A stretch of 64,000 nucleotides of DNA from an uncultured Bacteroidales bacterium (GTDB lineage Bacteria; Bacteroidota; Bacteroidia; Bacteroidales; UBA932), in contig CALUTY010000008.1 of the NCBI GenBank assembly GCA_944323825.1, positions 95,205 through 159,204 on the forward strand. The letters are read 5' to 3'. Positions 25,970 through 34,570 of the stretch are shown piece by piece. The stretch's first letter is position 1. The number at the start of each line of letters is the position of its first letter. A program made the position numbers and the translations under genes. The notes beneath the pieces were generated by a model, which worked only from the letters and a program-made list of their open reading frames with translations, ran no database searches and had not been told where the DNA came from.

Positions 25970-26614
25970 TTAAGAAGGGTCATCGACCTTTTCGTAATCT
26001 ACATCCTTGATGTCATCAAAGCCTGACTGCCGGGCCTGGCTGCCAGGCTGTGCAGCGCCCTCCCCGAACTTTATGTCATATTCCTTCATGGCCTTGCGCA
26101 TCTTCCACGATGCTATGAGTTCGGACACCCCGTAGACCAGAAGGACGATGCCGGCCACAAGCGTCAGAGCCGAGGCTATACCGAAAGGCTTGAACACCAG
26201 CAGAATGCCTCCAACTACAGCCAATGCCGGGAAAAGGAAGGCAAAGACCCCCATATTGACAAAACTTGATGCACTGACCAGGGCGAATATCTGGAAAAGT
26301 CCGAGGACAAGAAGCACGATGCCGAGCACCACTATCACAAAACTTGCGACAAATTCAGGGAAGCAGAATATGAGAATGCCCAGAATGATATCCACGACAG
26401 AATTGAATACCATAAGGCCAAGTCCGCCGTTTGTCCTGTTGATGAAGCCGAAAACGGCCGAGACGAGCCCGGATGCAATGAGCACTGCCGCCAGCACCTG
26501 CACAAGCACGACGAGGGACGACCCGGGCATGGCAATCATCACTATCCCCAGAACAATTGCCGTAATGGCGCGGAGCAGCCCGCTGGTCTTGTTTTTGAAC
26601 CCGAATGTAATCAT
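25970..26614 (-). CDS. DUF308 (HdeD-like) membrane protein
   Basis: 214 residues with about six closely spaced hydrophobic helices in paired hairpins, the first at about 12-30 (GLLRAITAIVLGIVMIAM), and a hydrophilic C-terminal tail. This matches the DUF308/HdeD family of inner-membrane proteins, linked to acid resistance in E. coli but of unknown function here. The start at 26614 is followed by a positively charged N-terminus. A TATTTTTG box on the minus strand (forward 26685-26692) is a likely promoter. Monocistronic. Confidence 0.8.
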   Translation of the reverse strand: MITFGFKNKTSGLLRAITAIVLGIVMIAMPGSSLVVLVQVLAAVLIASGLVSAVFGFINRTNGGLGLMVFNSVVDIILGILIFCFPEFVASFVIVVLGIVLLVLGLFQIFALVSASSFVNMGVFAFLFPALAVVGGILLVFKPFGIASALTLVAGIVLLVYGVSELIASWKMRKAMKEYDIKFGEGAAQPGSQARQSGFDDIKDVDYEKVDDPS

Positions 26615-26761
26615 AATCCAGTTGGAAATTTCCGTTTCACTTAAAACTACGGGCCGGAAAATGTCATTCGCCGGCCATATCCTGCAAAAATAGGAAAAAT
26701 TTCAGTATTTTAGCGACTTCATTTCCGATGAAATCACAATAATCAACAATACACCGTGGCC

Positions 26762-28429
26762 ATGAAATCTGACATCGAAATCGCAAGGAGCATCAGCATG
26801 AAGAAAATCACGGAAATAGCCGCCGAGACCGGCATTCCGGAAGAATGCATTGAACAATACGGGCATTATATGGCCAAAGTACCTGAAACACTGATTGATG
26901 AAACTGCAGTAAAGAAAAGCAGGCTCATACTCGTGACCGCCATTACCGCCACCAAGGCAGGCATCGGCAAGACCACCGTGTCCGTCGGACTCGCCCTCGG
27001 ACTCAACAGGATAGGCAAGAAAGCCATCGTGGCACTCAGGGAGCCGTCCCTCGGGCCATGTTTCGGACTGAAAGGCGGGGCTGCAGGCGGCGGATATGCC
27101 CAGATCATGCCGATGGACAAGATAAATCTGCATTTTACAGGCGATTTCCATGCGGTCACATCCGCACACAACATGATAGCCGCACTGCTGGACAATTATC
27201 TCTACCAGCACCAGAGCGAAGGATTCGCCCTCAAGGAAATCCTGTGGAAGCGGGTACTCGATGTCAATGACAGATCCCTGAGAAACATCGTCACCGGACT
27301 CGGTCCCCGCACCGACGGCATCACGAGACAGTCTGGATTCGACATAACCCCGGCTTCAGAACTTATGGCCATACTCTGCCTTTCATCCGGACTTGATGAC
27401 ATGAGAAGGAGAATCGAAAACATCACCCTCGGACTGACATTCGACAACAGGCCGTTCACGGTCAAGGACCTCGGAGTGGCGGGAGCCATAACCGTCCTGC
27501 TTAAGGATGCGATACATCCGAACCTTGTCCAGACCACGGAAGGCACCCCGGCCTTTGTGCACGGAGGGCCGTTCGCCAACATTGCACACGGATGCAACTC
27601 ACTGATGGCAACGAAGATGGCTATGACATTCGGAGACTATGTTGTCACGGAAGCAGGCTTCGGGGCAGACCTCGGAGCCGAGAAGTTCTTCAACATAAAA
27701 TGCCGCAAAAGCGGACTGCAGCCGGTGCTGACCGTGCTTGTCGCATCCCTGAGAGGACTGAAGATGCACGGGTTCGTGTCCGAGGACAAGATTGACGCCC
27801 CTGACGCGGAAGGGCTGAGGCGCGGCTTCGCCAACCTCGACAGGCACATACAGAATCTGAAGGCATTCGGACAGACAGTGGTCGTATGCTTCAACAGATA
27901 TGCTTCCGACACGGAGGAAGAAATCAATATGGTAAGGGAACACTGCATGGAAGACGGAGTGGGATTTGCCGTCAACAACGCCTACTGCGAAGGCGGAAAG
28001 GGAGCAGAGGAACTCGCCCGGCTTGTGATCAGGACGATAGACGAGAATCCTTCCGGACCGCTCAAACTCACATACGAAGATGACCGCAGCGTGGAATCCA
28101 AGATAGAAAGCATAGCGAAGAACATATACGGAGCCGGTTCCGTGTCCATAGGCAAGACGGCGAGGAACAAGATAAGGATGATAAACGAGATGGGCATCTC
28201 GCATTTTCCGGTGTGCATAGCCAAGACACAGTATTCGTTCTCACAGGACAGCACCAAATTCGGAGCCCCGTCAGGCTTCAATTTCAGCATCAAGGACATC
28301 GTTATAAACACCGGGGCGGAAATGCTCGTGGCCATCGCAGGGGACATAATCCGTATGCCGGGACTGCCGAAAAGGCCTCAGGCCCTGCACATCGACATCA
28401 AGAACGGGGAGATAGACGGATTGAGCTGA
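26762..28429 (+). CDS. fhs: Formate-tetrahydrofolate ligase
   Basis: ATP-dependent formation of 10-formyl-THF from formate. P-loop [11 protein letters not shown], the conserved [20 protein letters not shown] and [14 protein letters not shown] are present, and the length (555 residues from the ATG at 26762) is standard. The frame can be read from a GTG at 26756, but the ATG two codons later is the better start. A TATTTTAG box at 26706-26713 is a possible -7 element. It supplies the one-carbon pool that FtcD and serine metabolism in this window also feed. A PHP phosphatase gene follows after 23 bases. Confidence 0.96.
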   Translation: MKSDIEIARSISMKKITEIAAETGIPEECIEQYGHYMAKVPETLIDETAVKKSRLILVTAITATKAGIGKTTVSVGLALGLNRIGKKAIVALREPSLGPCFGLKGGAAGGGYAQIMPMDKINLHFTGDFHAVTSAHNMIAALLDNYLYQHQSEGFALKEILWKRVLDVNDRSLRNIVTGLGPRTDGITRQSGFDITPASELMAILCLSSGLDDMRRRIENITLGLTFDNRPFTVKDLGVAGAITVLLKDAIHPNLVQTTEGTPAFVHGGPFANIAHGCNSLMATKMAMTFGDYVVTEAGFGADLGAEKFFNIKCRKSGLQPVLTVLVASLRGLKMHGFVSEDKIDAPDAEGLRRGFANLDRHIQNLKAFGQTVVVCFNRYASDTEEEINMVREHCMEDGVGFAVNNAYCEGGKGAEELARLVIRTIDENPSGPLKLTYEDDRSVESKIESIAKNIYGAGSVSIGKTARNKIRMINEMGISHFPVCIAKTQYSFSQDSTKFGAPSGFNFSIKDIVINTGAEMLVAIAGDIIRMPGLPKRPQALHIDIKNGEIDGLS

Positions 28430-28452
28430 TAATCAGTTAACGAAATACAATA

Positions 28453-29355
28453 ATGCACATCCTGTACGACAATCACAACCATAGCCAGTTTTCATTTGAC
28501 GGCAAAAGGACTTCGGTGGAGGAGTCCGCAGCCGCAGCCCGTGCCAACGGGCTTGCGGGCATCTGCTTCACGGACCATTGCGACTTCTATGTGCCGCCCA
28601 TGAAGGCCGCATTCGAGAATCTGGTTCCGGAAACATTTGACGTGAAGGCCCAGCAGTCAGAAATAGACAGGGTCAATGCCCTGATGTCCAGCAATAAAAA
28701 GGACAGCCTCAGGACAGACGGAGAAGCCGCTACGGAAACTGCCGGACAGAGCCGTCCCGATGACTTCCGGATATTCAAAGGAGTAGAAATCGGGATGCAG
28801 AGGAGCTGCAGGGACAGAATAAGGGAATTTCTGGCGGGAAACTCCTTCGACGAAGTGATCGCCTCCGTCCATTATCTTGATGACACGGACCCGTTTTACG
28901 GAGGTTATTATGAAGGTAAAGACTGGAAGACTGCATACGGGCACTACCTCGAAACCATATATGAAGAAATGACCTGGCTCGGCGACTTCGACATCATGGG
29001 TCATTACGACTATGTGGCAAGATACGCCCCATACCCGCAGGCAAGCATATTGTACAGGGATTTCGGTGACATATTCGACGCCATTCTGAAATACCTTGCG
29101 GAAAATGGGAAAGCCATAGAAATCAATACCAAGACCTATCAGGACTATAAGGGACGCACCCCCGTCCTTGACAGGCACATATTGCTCCGCTTCAAGGAAC
29201 TCGGAGGAGAGGCAATCAGCCTCGGCTCCGACTCCCACGACCCGAAGCGCCCCGGTGACAAGTTCCTCCAGTATGCAGAATTTGTACGGTCACTCGGTTT
29301 CCGCCACCTCGCCCATTTCGAGGGTCGCCGCCTCGTGATGGCCCCTATAGGCTAA
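28453..29355 (+). CDS. PHP-family histidinol-phosphatase-like hydrolase
   Basis: 300-residue PHP-domain phosphoesterase. Metal ligands are visible in NHNHSQFSFDG (first H-x-H), FTDHCDF, the Glu of KGVEIGMQ, ASVHYLD, IMGHYDYVARY and the late GSDSHDP. The order fits HisJ/HisK-type histidinol phosphatases, which act in histidine synthesis, but other PHP phosphatases share it. No other his biosynthesis genes are nearby. Probably co-transcribed with fhs. Converges with recQ. Confidence 0.82.
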   Translation: MHILYDNHNHSQFSFDGKRTSVEESAAAARANGLAGICFTDHCDFYVPPMKAAFENLVPETFDVKAQQSEIDRVNALMSSNKKDSLRTDGEAATETAGQSRPDDFRIFKGVEIGMQRSCRDRIREFLAGNSFDEVIASVHYLDDTDPFYGGYYEGKDWKTAYGHYLETIYEEMTWLGDFDIMGHYDYVARYAPYPQASILYRDFGDIFDAILKYLAENGKAIEINTKTYQDYKGRTPVLDRHILLRFKELGGEAISLGSDSHDPKRPGDKFLQYAEFVRSLGFRHLAHFEGRRLVMAPIG

Positions 29356-29367
29356 GAATATAAGGAC

Positions 29368-31569
29368 TCAGTTGGCGACCTCGCAGAGGAACTTTATGCG
29401 GACAAGGCGGACTTCCCTCTCATCATAGTCGGAACCGAGTTCCTTCATGGCGTCTTCAAGGGAGTCCGATTCGGCATCCTCACGGAAATAGGCATAGATG
29501 TCATCCACGATGTCATCATCGATGTTCTGCTCTATATAATAATTCAGATCGAGCTTGGTGCCTGAATAGACGATGGCTTCTATCTCGTCCAGAAGTTCCT
29601 CCATTTCCAGGCCCTTGGCCTCGGCTATGTCCTCTAGCGGAAGCTTGCGGTCCACGCTCTGGATGATGTAGACTTTGTTGGCGGACTTGTTGACTACAGA
29701 CTTCACGACAAAATCGTCCGGACGGCTGATGTCATTCTCCTCCACATATTTCTTGATGAGAGCAAGAAATTCCTTGCCGAATTTGCGGGACTTGCCCTCC
29801 CCTACTCCCTGGCAGTTCTTCAGCTCATCGTATGTCTCGGGATAGAGTATGGTCATGTCCTCCAGGGAATTGTCCCCGAATATCACCCACGGCTGCAGCT
29901 TCAGCCTGCGGGCCATGTCCCTCCTGAGATCTTTCAGCATGGAAAGGAGAACGGGATCCCCTCCGCCGCCTTTGGCCACAGCGGCGATGGCCTGCACATC
30001 ATCGTCGTCATCCTCGCCGTCCACGAACTCACGGTCCTCTGTGAGCATCAGTTCGTATGGCTTCTCATAAAATTCAAGTCCCTTCTCCGTCACATTGATG
30101 AGACCGTAGGACTCTATCTCCTTGTCAAGCAGATGCAGGATGAGACCCTGGTGTATCACTGCACACCAGAATCTCACCGTATGGTCCTTACCGGCTCCGA
30201 ATAGCTCCAGTTCGTCATGACGGTACGACTTTATGAGGGAATTTGCCTCCCCGGCAAGTATGTTTGCAAGATGTTCGGTCTTGAAATGCTCCGGCAGGGA
30301 CTGGATGAGTTCTATGACAAGCGACATCTCCTCCTGTCCGTCAAACTGCTTCTTCGGATACAGGCAGTTGTCGCAGGCACCGCAGTTGTCCTCGGTATAG
30401 TCCTCGCCGAAATAATTGAGCAGCAGCTTCCTGCGGCACTGGTTCGACTCGGCGTAGGCCACCGTCTCCAGCAGGAGCTGCTTTCCTATCTCCTGCTCCG
30501 CCACCGGCTTGCCCTGCATGAACTTCTCCAGCTTCTGTATGTCCTTGTAGCTGTAGAAGGTGATGCATTTGCCTTCACGGCCGTCCCTTCCTGCCCTTCC
30601 GGTCTCCTGATAATAGCCTTCTATGCTCTTCGGGATGTCATAATGTATGACGAACCTGACATCCGGCTTGTCTATCCCCATGCCGAAGGCTATTGTGGCC
30701 ACTATCACGTCCACCTCCTCCATCAGAAACTTGTCCTGGTTCTCGGCGCGGGTCTTCGCATCCAGGCCGGCATGATAAGGAAGGGCCCGGATACCATTGA
30801 CATTCAGAAGCTCTGCAAGTTCCTCCACCTTCTTCCTGCTGAGGCAGTAGATGATGCCGGACTTTCCTGGATTCTGCTTTATGAACTTTATGATGTCACG
30901 CTTCGGGTCGGACTTGTCCCTCACTTCATAATACAGGTTCGGCCTGTTGAAGGAAGACTTGAAGACCCTGGCATCGAGCATGCCCAGATTCTTCTGTATG
31001 TCGTTCTGCACCTTAGGGGTGGCGGTGGCTGTGAGCGCAATGACCGGAGCCGGGCCTATCTCGTCTATGATGGCCCTGATACGCCTGTATTCCGGACGGA
31101 AATCATGCCCCCATTCGGAAATGCAATGCGCCTCGTCTATGGCATAGAAGGATATCTTTATCTCTTTGAGGAGCGCGATGTTCTCCGGCTTGGTCAGCGA
31201 CTCCGGAGCAACATAAAGCAGCTTTGTAGCCCCTGAAAGCAGGTCCTCATGCACCTCATTTATCTGGGACTTCGGCAGGGATGAATTCAGGAAGTGTGCA
31301 ATGCCGTCATTCCCTGAAACGAACCCCCTTATGGCGTCCACCTGGTTCTTCATGAGCGCAATCAGCGGGGACACCACTATGGCAGTCCCCTCCATGACAA
31401 GGGCGGGAAGCTGATAACAGAGCGATTTCCCGCCTCCCGTAGGCATAAGTACGAAGGCATTGTGACCGGCGACAAGTTCTTTTATAATCTCTTCCTGATC
31501 GCCCTTGAACGAATCAAAGCCGAAGAACTCTTTCAATTTCGCATGAAGAACAGACGAATCAATATCCAT
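29368..31569 (-). CDS. recQ: ATP-dependent DNA helicase RecQ
   Basis: 3'-5' helicase for recombination and fork repair. Domain 0/motif I MPTGGGKSLCYQLPAL, motif II DEAHCISEWGHDFRPEY, motif VI QETGRAGRDG, the zinc-binding segment with CRRKLLLNYFGED and CGACDNC, an RQC winged helix, an HRDC domain (WVIFGDNSLEDMTILYPETY) and an extra C-terminal helical domain. 733 residues from the ATG at 31569; the frame continues upstream through a low-quality region that overlaps the nhaA promoter, so I reject the longer start. A TATATTAG box (forward 31590-31597) with TATTG (forward 31616-31620) could be its promoter. Confidence 0.93.
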   Translation of the reverse strand: MDIDSSVLHAKLKEFFGFDSFKGDQEEIIKELVAGHNAFVLMPTGGGKSLCYQLPALVMEGTAIVVSPLIALMKNQVDAIRGFVSGNDGIAHFLNSSLPKSQINEVHEDLLSGATKLLYVAPESLTKPENIALLKEIKISFYAIDEAHCISEWGHDFRPEYRRIRAIIDEIGPAPVIALTATATPKVQNDIQKNLGMLDARVFKSSFNRPNLYYEVRDKSDPKRDIIKFIKQNPGKSGIIYCLSRKKVEELAELLNVNGIRALPYHAGLDAKTRAENQDKFLMEEVDVIVATIAFGMGIDKPDVRFVIHYDIPKSIEGYYQETGRAGRDGREGKCITFYSYKDIQKLEKFMQGKPVAEQEIGKQLLLETVAYAESNQCRRKLLLNYFGEDYTEDNCGACDNCLYPKKQFDGQEEMSLVIELIQSLPEHFKTEHLANILAGEANSLIKSYRHDELELFGAGKDHTVRFWCAVIHQGLILHLLDKEIESYGLINVTEKGLEFYEKPYELMLTEDREFVDGEDDDDDVQAIAAVAKGGGGDPVLLSMLKDLRRDMARRLKLQPWVIFGDNSLEDMTILYPETYDELKNCQGVGEGKSRKFGKEFLALIKKYVEENDISRPDDFVVKSVVNKSANKVYIIQSVDRKLPLEDIAEAKGLEMEELLDEIEAIVYSGTKLDLNYYIEQNIDDDIVDDIYAYFREDAESDSLEDAMKELGSDYDEREVRLVRIKFLCEVAN

Positions 31570-31644
31570 AGGAACACAAATTAATTCTTCTAATATAGCG
31601 ATTTTTTTATAAGCGCAATATTTTATATGAGATTTTTTTAGTTG

Positions 31645-31652
31645 TATATTTG
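31645..31652 (+). promoter_or_regulatory. -7 promoter box of nhaA
   Basis: TATATTTG matches the consensus exactly and lies 28 bases before the nhaA ATG. The -33 side is a T-rich tract without a clear TTG. Confidence 0.6.
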
Positions 31653-31679
31653 CGGAATCAATGAATAAAACTTGAAACA

Positions 31680-33077
31680 ATGCCTTCCACGACAGATACG
31701 CATTCAGACCACGGACACAGGAACAGCCTCCCTTCAAAAAAGAACATCAGGCTGATGAACAGGCTCAATGCCATGTTCCACAAGAAGGCCACAATCGGGG
31801 TGCTCCTTCTCATCTGCACCATAATATCAGTGACTATGGCATCCTTTCCATCAACGGCATGGTTCGACAGGATGTGGGACACCGAAGCCGGCATTTCGTT
31901 AGGAGGATTCTCGCTGGAAATGAGTCTGAGACATTGGATCAACGACGCCCTCATGGCCATATTCTTCCTTACGGTCGGGCTTGAGATAAAGAGGGAAATG
32001 ATAGCCGGACAGCTCTCGTCCGTCAAGAAGTCCGCCCTCCCGATCATGGCGGCAATAGGCGGGATGGCCGTCCCTGCAATCATATATTCCATATTCAATG
32101 CAGGACATCCCGAGACAGCCGGAGGCTGGGGCATCCCAATGGCCACGGACATCGCATTTGCCATAGGCATCATCTCACTCCTTGGCGACAAGGTGCCTGA
32201 CGGGCTGAAGGTGTTCCTAACCGCCCTCGCCATAGTGGACGACCTCGGAGCAATCATAGTGCTGGCCTTGTTTTACCCGTCACACGAACTCCAGCTCGAA
32301 TGGCTCATATATGCGGGACTACTCACCGCCCTGCTTTTCTTCTTCAACCGGGCAAGGCTGACATCCAAATGGCTGTACATAATACCGGGCATCTTCCTCT
32401 GGTACTTCATCTACATGTCCGGAGTGCATGCCACCATAGCCGGGGTGCTGCTCGCAATGACAATCCCGTCGCAGGGGACTTCCAGCAAGGTGAGGTTCCA
32501 GCACAGGGTGGCGCATTTCCTTGACAGGTTCAGGAAGTCTTCCGGAGAGAGCGGCATCAACATGCTCTCGGACACGGAGCAGCAGCAGAACGTGCACGGG
32601 ATATGGCTGGAGACCAAGCACATCGACCCTCTAATGCACAGGTTCGAAAGCAAGCTGCATCCTTTCGTCAACTTCCTGATAATCCCGCTTTTCGCCCTTG
32701 CCAATGCTGGTGTGGCCCTTGACTTCGGCGACTTCGCAGGCAACGGGATACCGCCGGTTTCCCTCGGCATCTTCTTCGGCCTTCTCATAGGAAAGCCTGC
32801 AGGCATTCTCCTCACGAGCTTCCTCGGCGTGAAACTGAAGGCTGCGGCCATGCCGGAAGGCATCACATGGAGCCAGGTGGCGGCCATGGGACTGCTCGGC
32901 GGCATAGGCTTCACCATGTCCATCTTCATCAACAGCTTGGCATTCTCCGACCCTGAAATCATCGACACGGGAAAGATAAGCATCCTTATGACCTCGGCGG
33001 TCGCCGCCATTGCAGGGCTCATTGCCCTGAGCCTCGCCTGCAGGAAGAATCCTGGCAAGGCCGGCGGTCTGCAGTAA
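31680..33077 (+). CDS. nhaA: Na+/H+ antiporter NhaA
   Basis: Inner-membrane antiporter exchanging cytoplasmic Na+ for external protons. It has about 12 hydrophobic helices, the GLEIKREMIAGQLS segment, ATDIAFAIGIISLLG and the paired transport aspartates in LAIVDDLGAIIVLALFY. 465 residues, longer than the E. coli protein (388), through a basic N-terminal extension of about 30 residues and a cytosolic loop around residues 265-325 (FLDRFRKSSGES to HIDPLMHRF). Such loops occur in Bacteroidota NhaA. Monocistronic with its own promoter. Confidence 0.95.
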   Translation: MPSTTDTHSDHGHRNSLPSKKNIRLMNRLNAMFHKKATIGVLLLICTIISVTMASFPSTAWFDRMWDTEAGISLGGFSLEMSLRHWINDALMAIFFLTVGLEIKREMIAGQLSSVKKSALPIMAAIGGMAVPAIIYSIFNAGHPETAGGWGIPMATDIAFAIGIISLLGDKVPDGLKVFLTALAIVDDLGAIIVLALFYPSHELQLEWLIYAGLLTALLFFFNRARLTSKWLYIIPGIFLWYFIYMSGVHATIAGVLLAMTIPSQGTSSKVRFQHRVAHFLDRFRKSSGESGINMLSDTEQQQNVHGIWLETKHIDPLMHRFESKLHPFVNFLIIPLFALANAGVALDFGDFAGNGIPPVSLGIFFGLLIGKPAGILLTSFLGVKLKAAAMPEGITWSQVAAMGLLGGIGFTMSIFINSLAFSDPEIIDTGKISILMTSAVAAIAGLIALSLACRKNPGKAGGLQ

Positions 33078-33109
33078 TTAAATGGATGAAAATAAGACCT
33101 GACAGAACC

Positions 33110-33140
33110 AAATATCGAATATTTTTCCGATATTTGTATG
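33110..33140. promoter_or_regulatory. Inverted repeat overlapping a -7-like box upstream of the FKBP gene
   Basis: AAATATCG (33110-33117) and CGATATTT (33128-33135) are perfect inverted arms 10 bases apart. The right arm overlaps GATATTTG (33129-33136), a near-consensus -7 box. The 15 bases 33126-33140 are identical to 12187-12201. A regulator bound here would mask the promoter. The predicted leader is about 80 bases. Confidence 0.45.
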
Positions 33141-33223
33141 ATTTTGCATTCCGTCCGGCATACAACGGCCGTGCGCAGGATGCAATGATGACAGGAATTT
33201 ACAAAACAATAACATAATACACA

Positions 33224-34000
33224 ATGAAAAAGACAATCAGAATCATTGCAGCAGCCGCTGCAGCGGCAGTGCTTGCCACTGCCTGCAACTCTTCGTCAAG
33301 CAAGAGCGATGTAAAAGTTGATGTTCAGCTTCCGACAAGTGCGGAAACGGATTCAGTGAGCTACCTCGTCGGTATCAACTTCGGTTATTTCATCAAGGCC
33401 AACAACTTCGGCAAGGACCTCAACTATTCCGAAATCAAGAAAGGAATGATGGACTTCATCAACGCCGAGGGCGACATGAACACCCCTGAGTTCAATGCGC
33501 AGTTCAAGGTGAATCCGGAAGAGATGAACAAGCTGTTCAACAGCTTCATTTCCAAGAGGAACAACTATGAGGCTGCAGTCAACAAGGCCGAGGGAGAAAA
33601 GTTCATGAGCGAGAACAAGATGAAGGACGGTGTCGTTGTGACTGACAGCGGACTCCAGTACAGGATCATCGAGCAGGGCAACGAAGTCAAGGCCGGTCCT
33701 AAGGATACTGTATGGGTACACTATACCGGAACACTTATCGACGGGACTGAATTCGACGCATCCGACAAGGAGAAGGATCCTGTACGCATGATGCTTACAA
33801 GGGTCATCAAAGGATGGACGGAAGGTCTCCAGCTCGTTGGTGAAGGCGGAAGGATCGAACTCTTCGTGCCGGATTCCCTCGCATACGGTGCCCGCAGGAC
33901 AGGCAAGATAGGTCCGAACTCGACCCTCATCTTCGACGTGAATGTGGAGAAAGTCGGCAAAGTGCCTGCAGAAGAAGAGAAAGCCGATTCCAAAAAATAA
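33224..34000 (+). CDS. FKBP-type peptidyl-prolyl isomerase, lipoprotein
   Basis: 258 residues. A lipoprotein signal (MKKTIRIIAAAAAAAVLATA, Cys21) is followed by a Ser-rich linker, an FkpA/Mip-like helical dimerisation domain (about 40-135) and an FKBP domain (about 140-245) with VWVHYTGTLIDGTEFDAS, IKGWTEGLQLVGEGG and the LAYGARRTGKIGPNSTLIFD region. It should fold proteins in the periplasm from a lipid anchor. Seven bases before the DUF3127 gene, so the two form one unit ending at the terminator at 34463. Confidence 0.92.
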   Translation: MKKTIRIIAAAAAAAVLATACNSSSSKSDVKVDVQLPTSAETDSVSYLVGINFGYFIKANNFGKDLNYSEIKKGMMDFINAEGDMNTPEFNAQFKVNPEEMNKLFNSFISKRNNYEAAVNKAEGEKFMSENKMKDGVVVTDSGLQYRIIEQGNEVKAGPKDTVWVHYTGTLIDGTEFDASDKEKDPVRMMLTRVIKGWTEGLQLVGEGGRIELFVPDSLAYGARRTGKIGPNSTLIFDVNVEKVGKVPAEEEKADSKK

Positions 34001-34007
34001 TTGAAAT

Positions 34008-34427
34008 ATGGCATTGGAACTCGAAGGAAGAATAATAAGGAAACTGAATGTCCAGACGGGTGTCTCCGCAAGGGGCAACTGGTCCAAGCAGGAATTCATC
34101 GTCGAATATCAGGAAGGCAGCTTCCCGACCCAGGCATGCTTCAATGTGTGGGGAGAAGACAAGGTGAAGGACATGGAACGGTTCCAGATCGGAGACCAGG
34201 TGAAGGTGTCGTTCAACATCAACAGCCGCGAATACAACGGCAGATGGTACACCGACCTGCGTGCATGGAGGATTGAAGCCTCATCAGGACAGGCCCAGGC
34301 CGGTTATCCGGCACAACAGCCTCCAGTACAGGGGGCGGCACCGGCGGGCGCTCCGGCACAGCAGGCTCCGATGCCTCCGGCTGCGGACATGCCTGACACA
34401 GGGGATGATGACGATCTTCCGTTCTGA
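34008..34427 (+). CDS. DUF3127 protein with an SSB-like C-terminal tip
   Basis: 139 residues. The first 90 or so form the DUF3127 domain (MALELEGRIIRKLNVQTG, QEFIVEY, GDQVKVSFNINSREYNGRWY), with strand spacing that suggests an OB-fold. A Pro/Ala/Gln-rich linker follows and the protein ends in DTGDDDDLPF. Bacterial SSB has the same plan: OB-fold, disordered linker, and a D-D-D-(I/L)-P-F tip that recruits repair proteins. Function unproven; I infer nucleic-acid binding. Downstream of the FKBP gene, which seems unrelated in function. Confidence 0.85.
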   Translation: MALELEGRIIRKLNVQTGVSARGNWSKQEFIVEYQEGSFPTQACFNVWGEDKVKDMERFQIGDQVKVSFNINSREYNGRWYTDLRAWRIEASSGQAQAGYPAQQPPVQGAAPAGAPAQQAPMPPAADMPDTGDDDDLPF

Positions 34428-34462
34428 CCCTAAGGACAGGCGACTGAAACACAAAACAGATG

Positions 34463-34502
34463 AAGGGGCTGTATCAAAACGACCGTTTGATACAGCCCTT
34501 TT
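34463..34502 (+). terminator. Strong intrinsic terminator after the FKBP-DUF3127 unit
   Basis: GGGCTGTATCAAA (34466-34478) pairs perfectly with TTTGATACAGCCC (34486-34498), extended by A-T and G-T pairs, and is followed by TTTT. It is 36 bases after the DUF3127 stop. The tgTATCAAA core also occurs in the ferritin terminator. The rest of the gap to miaA is empty. Confidence 0.85.
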
Positions 34503-34570
34503 AAATGTATAAGAATCAGCAAAATGCAAGGCATTGAGGATGGGGGCGGCAGGAGACGGGGCTCAAGCCG

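Noticed and set aside
26756..26761. GTG start for fhs
   Set aside because: The ATG two codons later is the stronger start and gives the usual N-terminus.
30217..31236. Plus-strand open frame of 339 codons opposite recQ
   Set aside because: It is the complement of well-conserved RecQ helicase motifs; its translation has no family resemblance and no promoter.
31570..31737. N-terminal extension of RecQ by 56 residues
   Set aside because: The extension covers the nhaA promoter region and AT-rich spacer, has no similarity, and the family starts at MDIDSSVL-like sequence.
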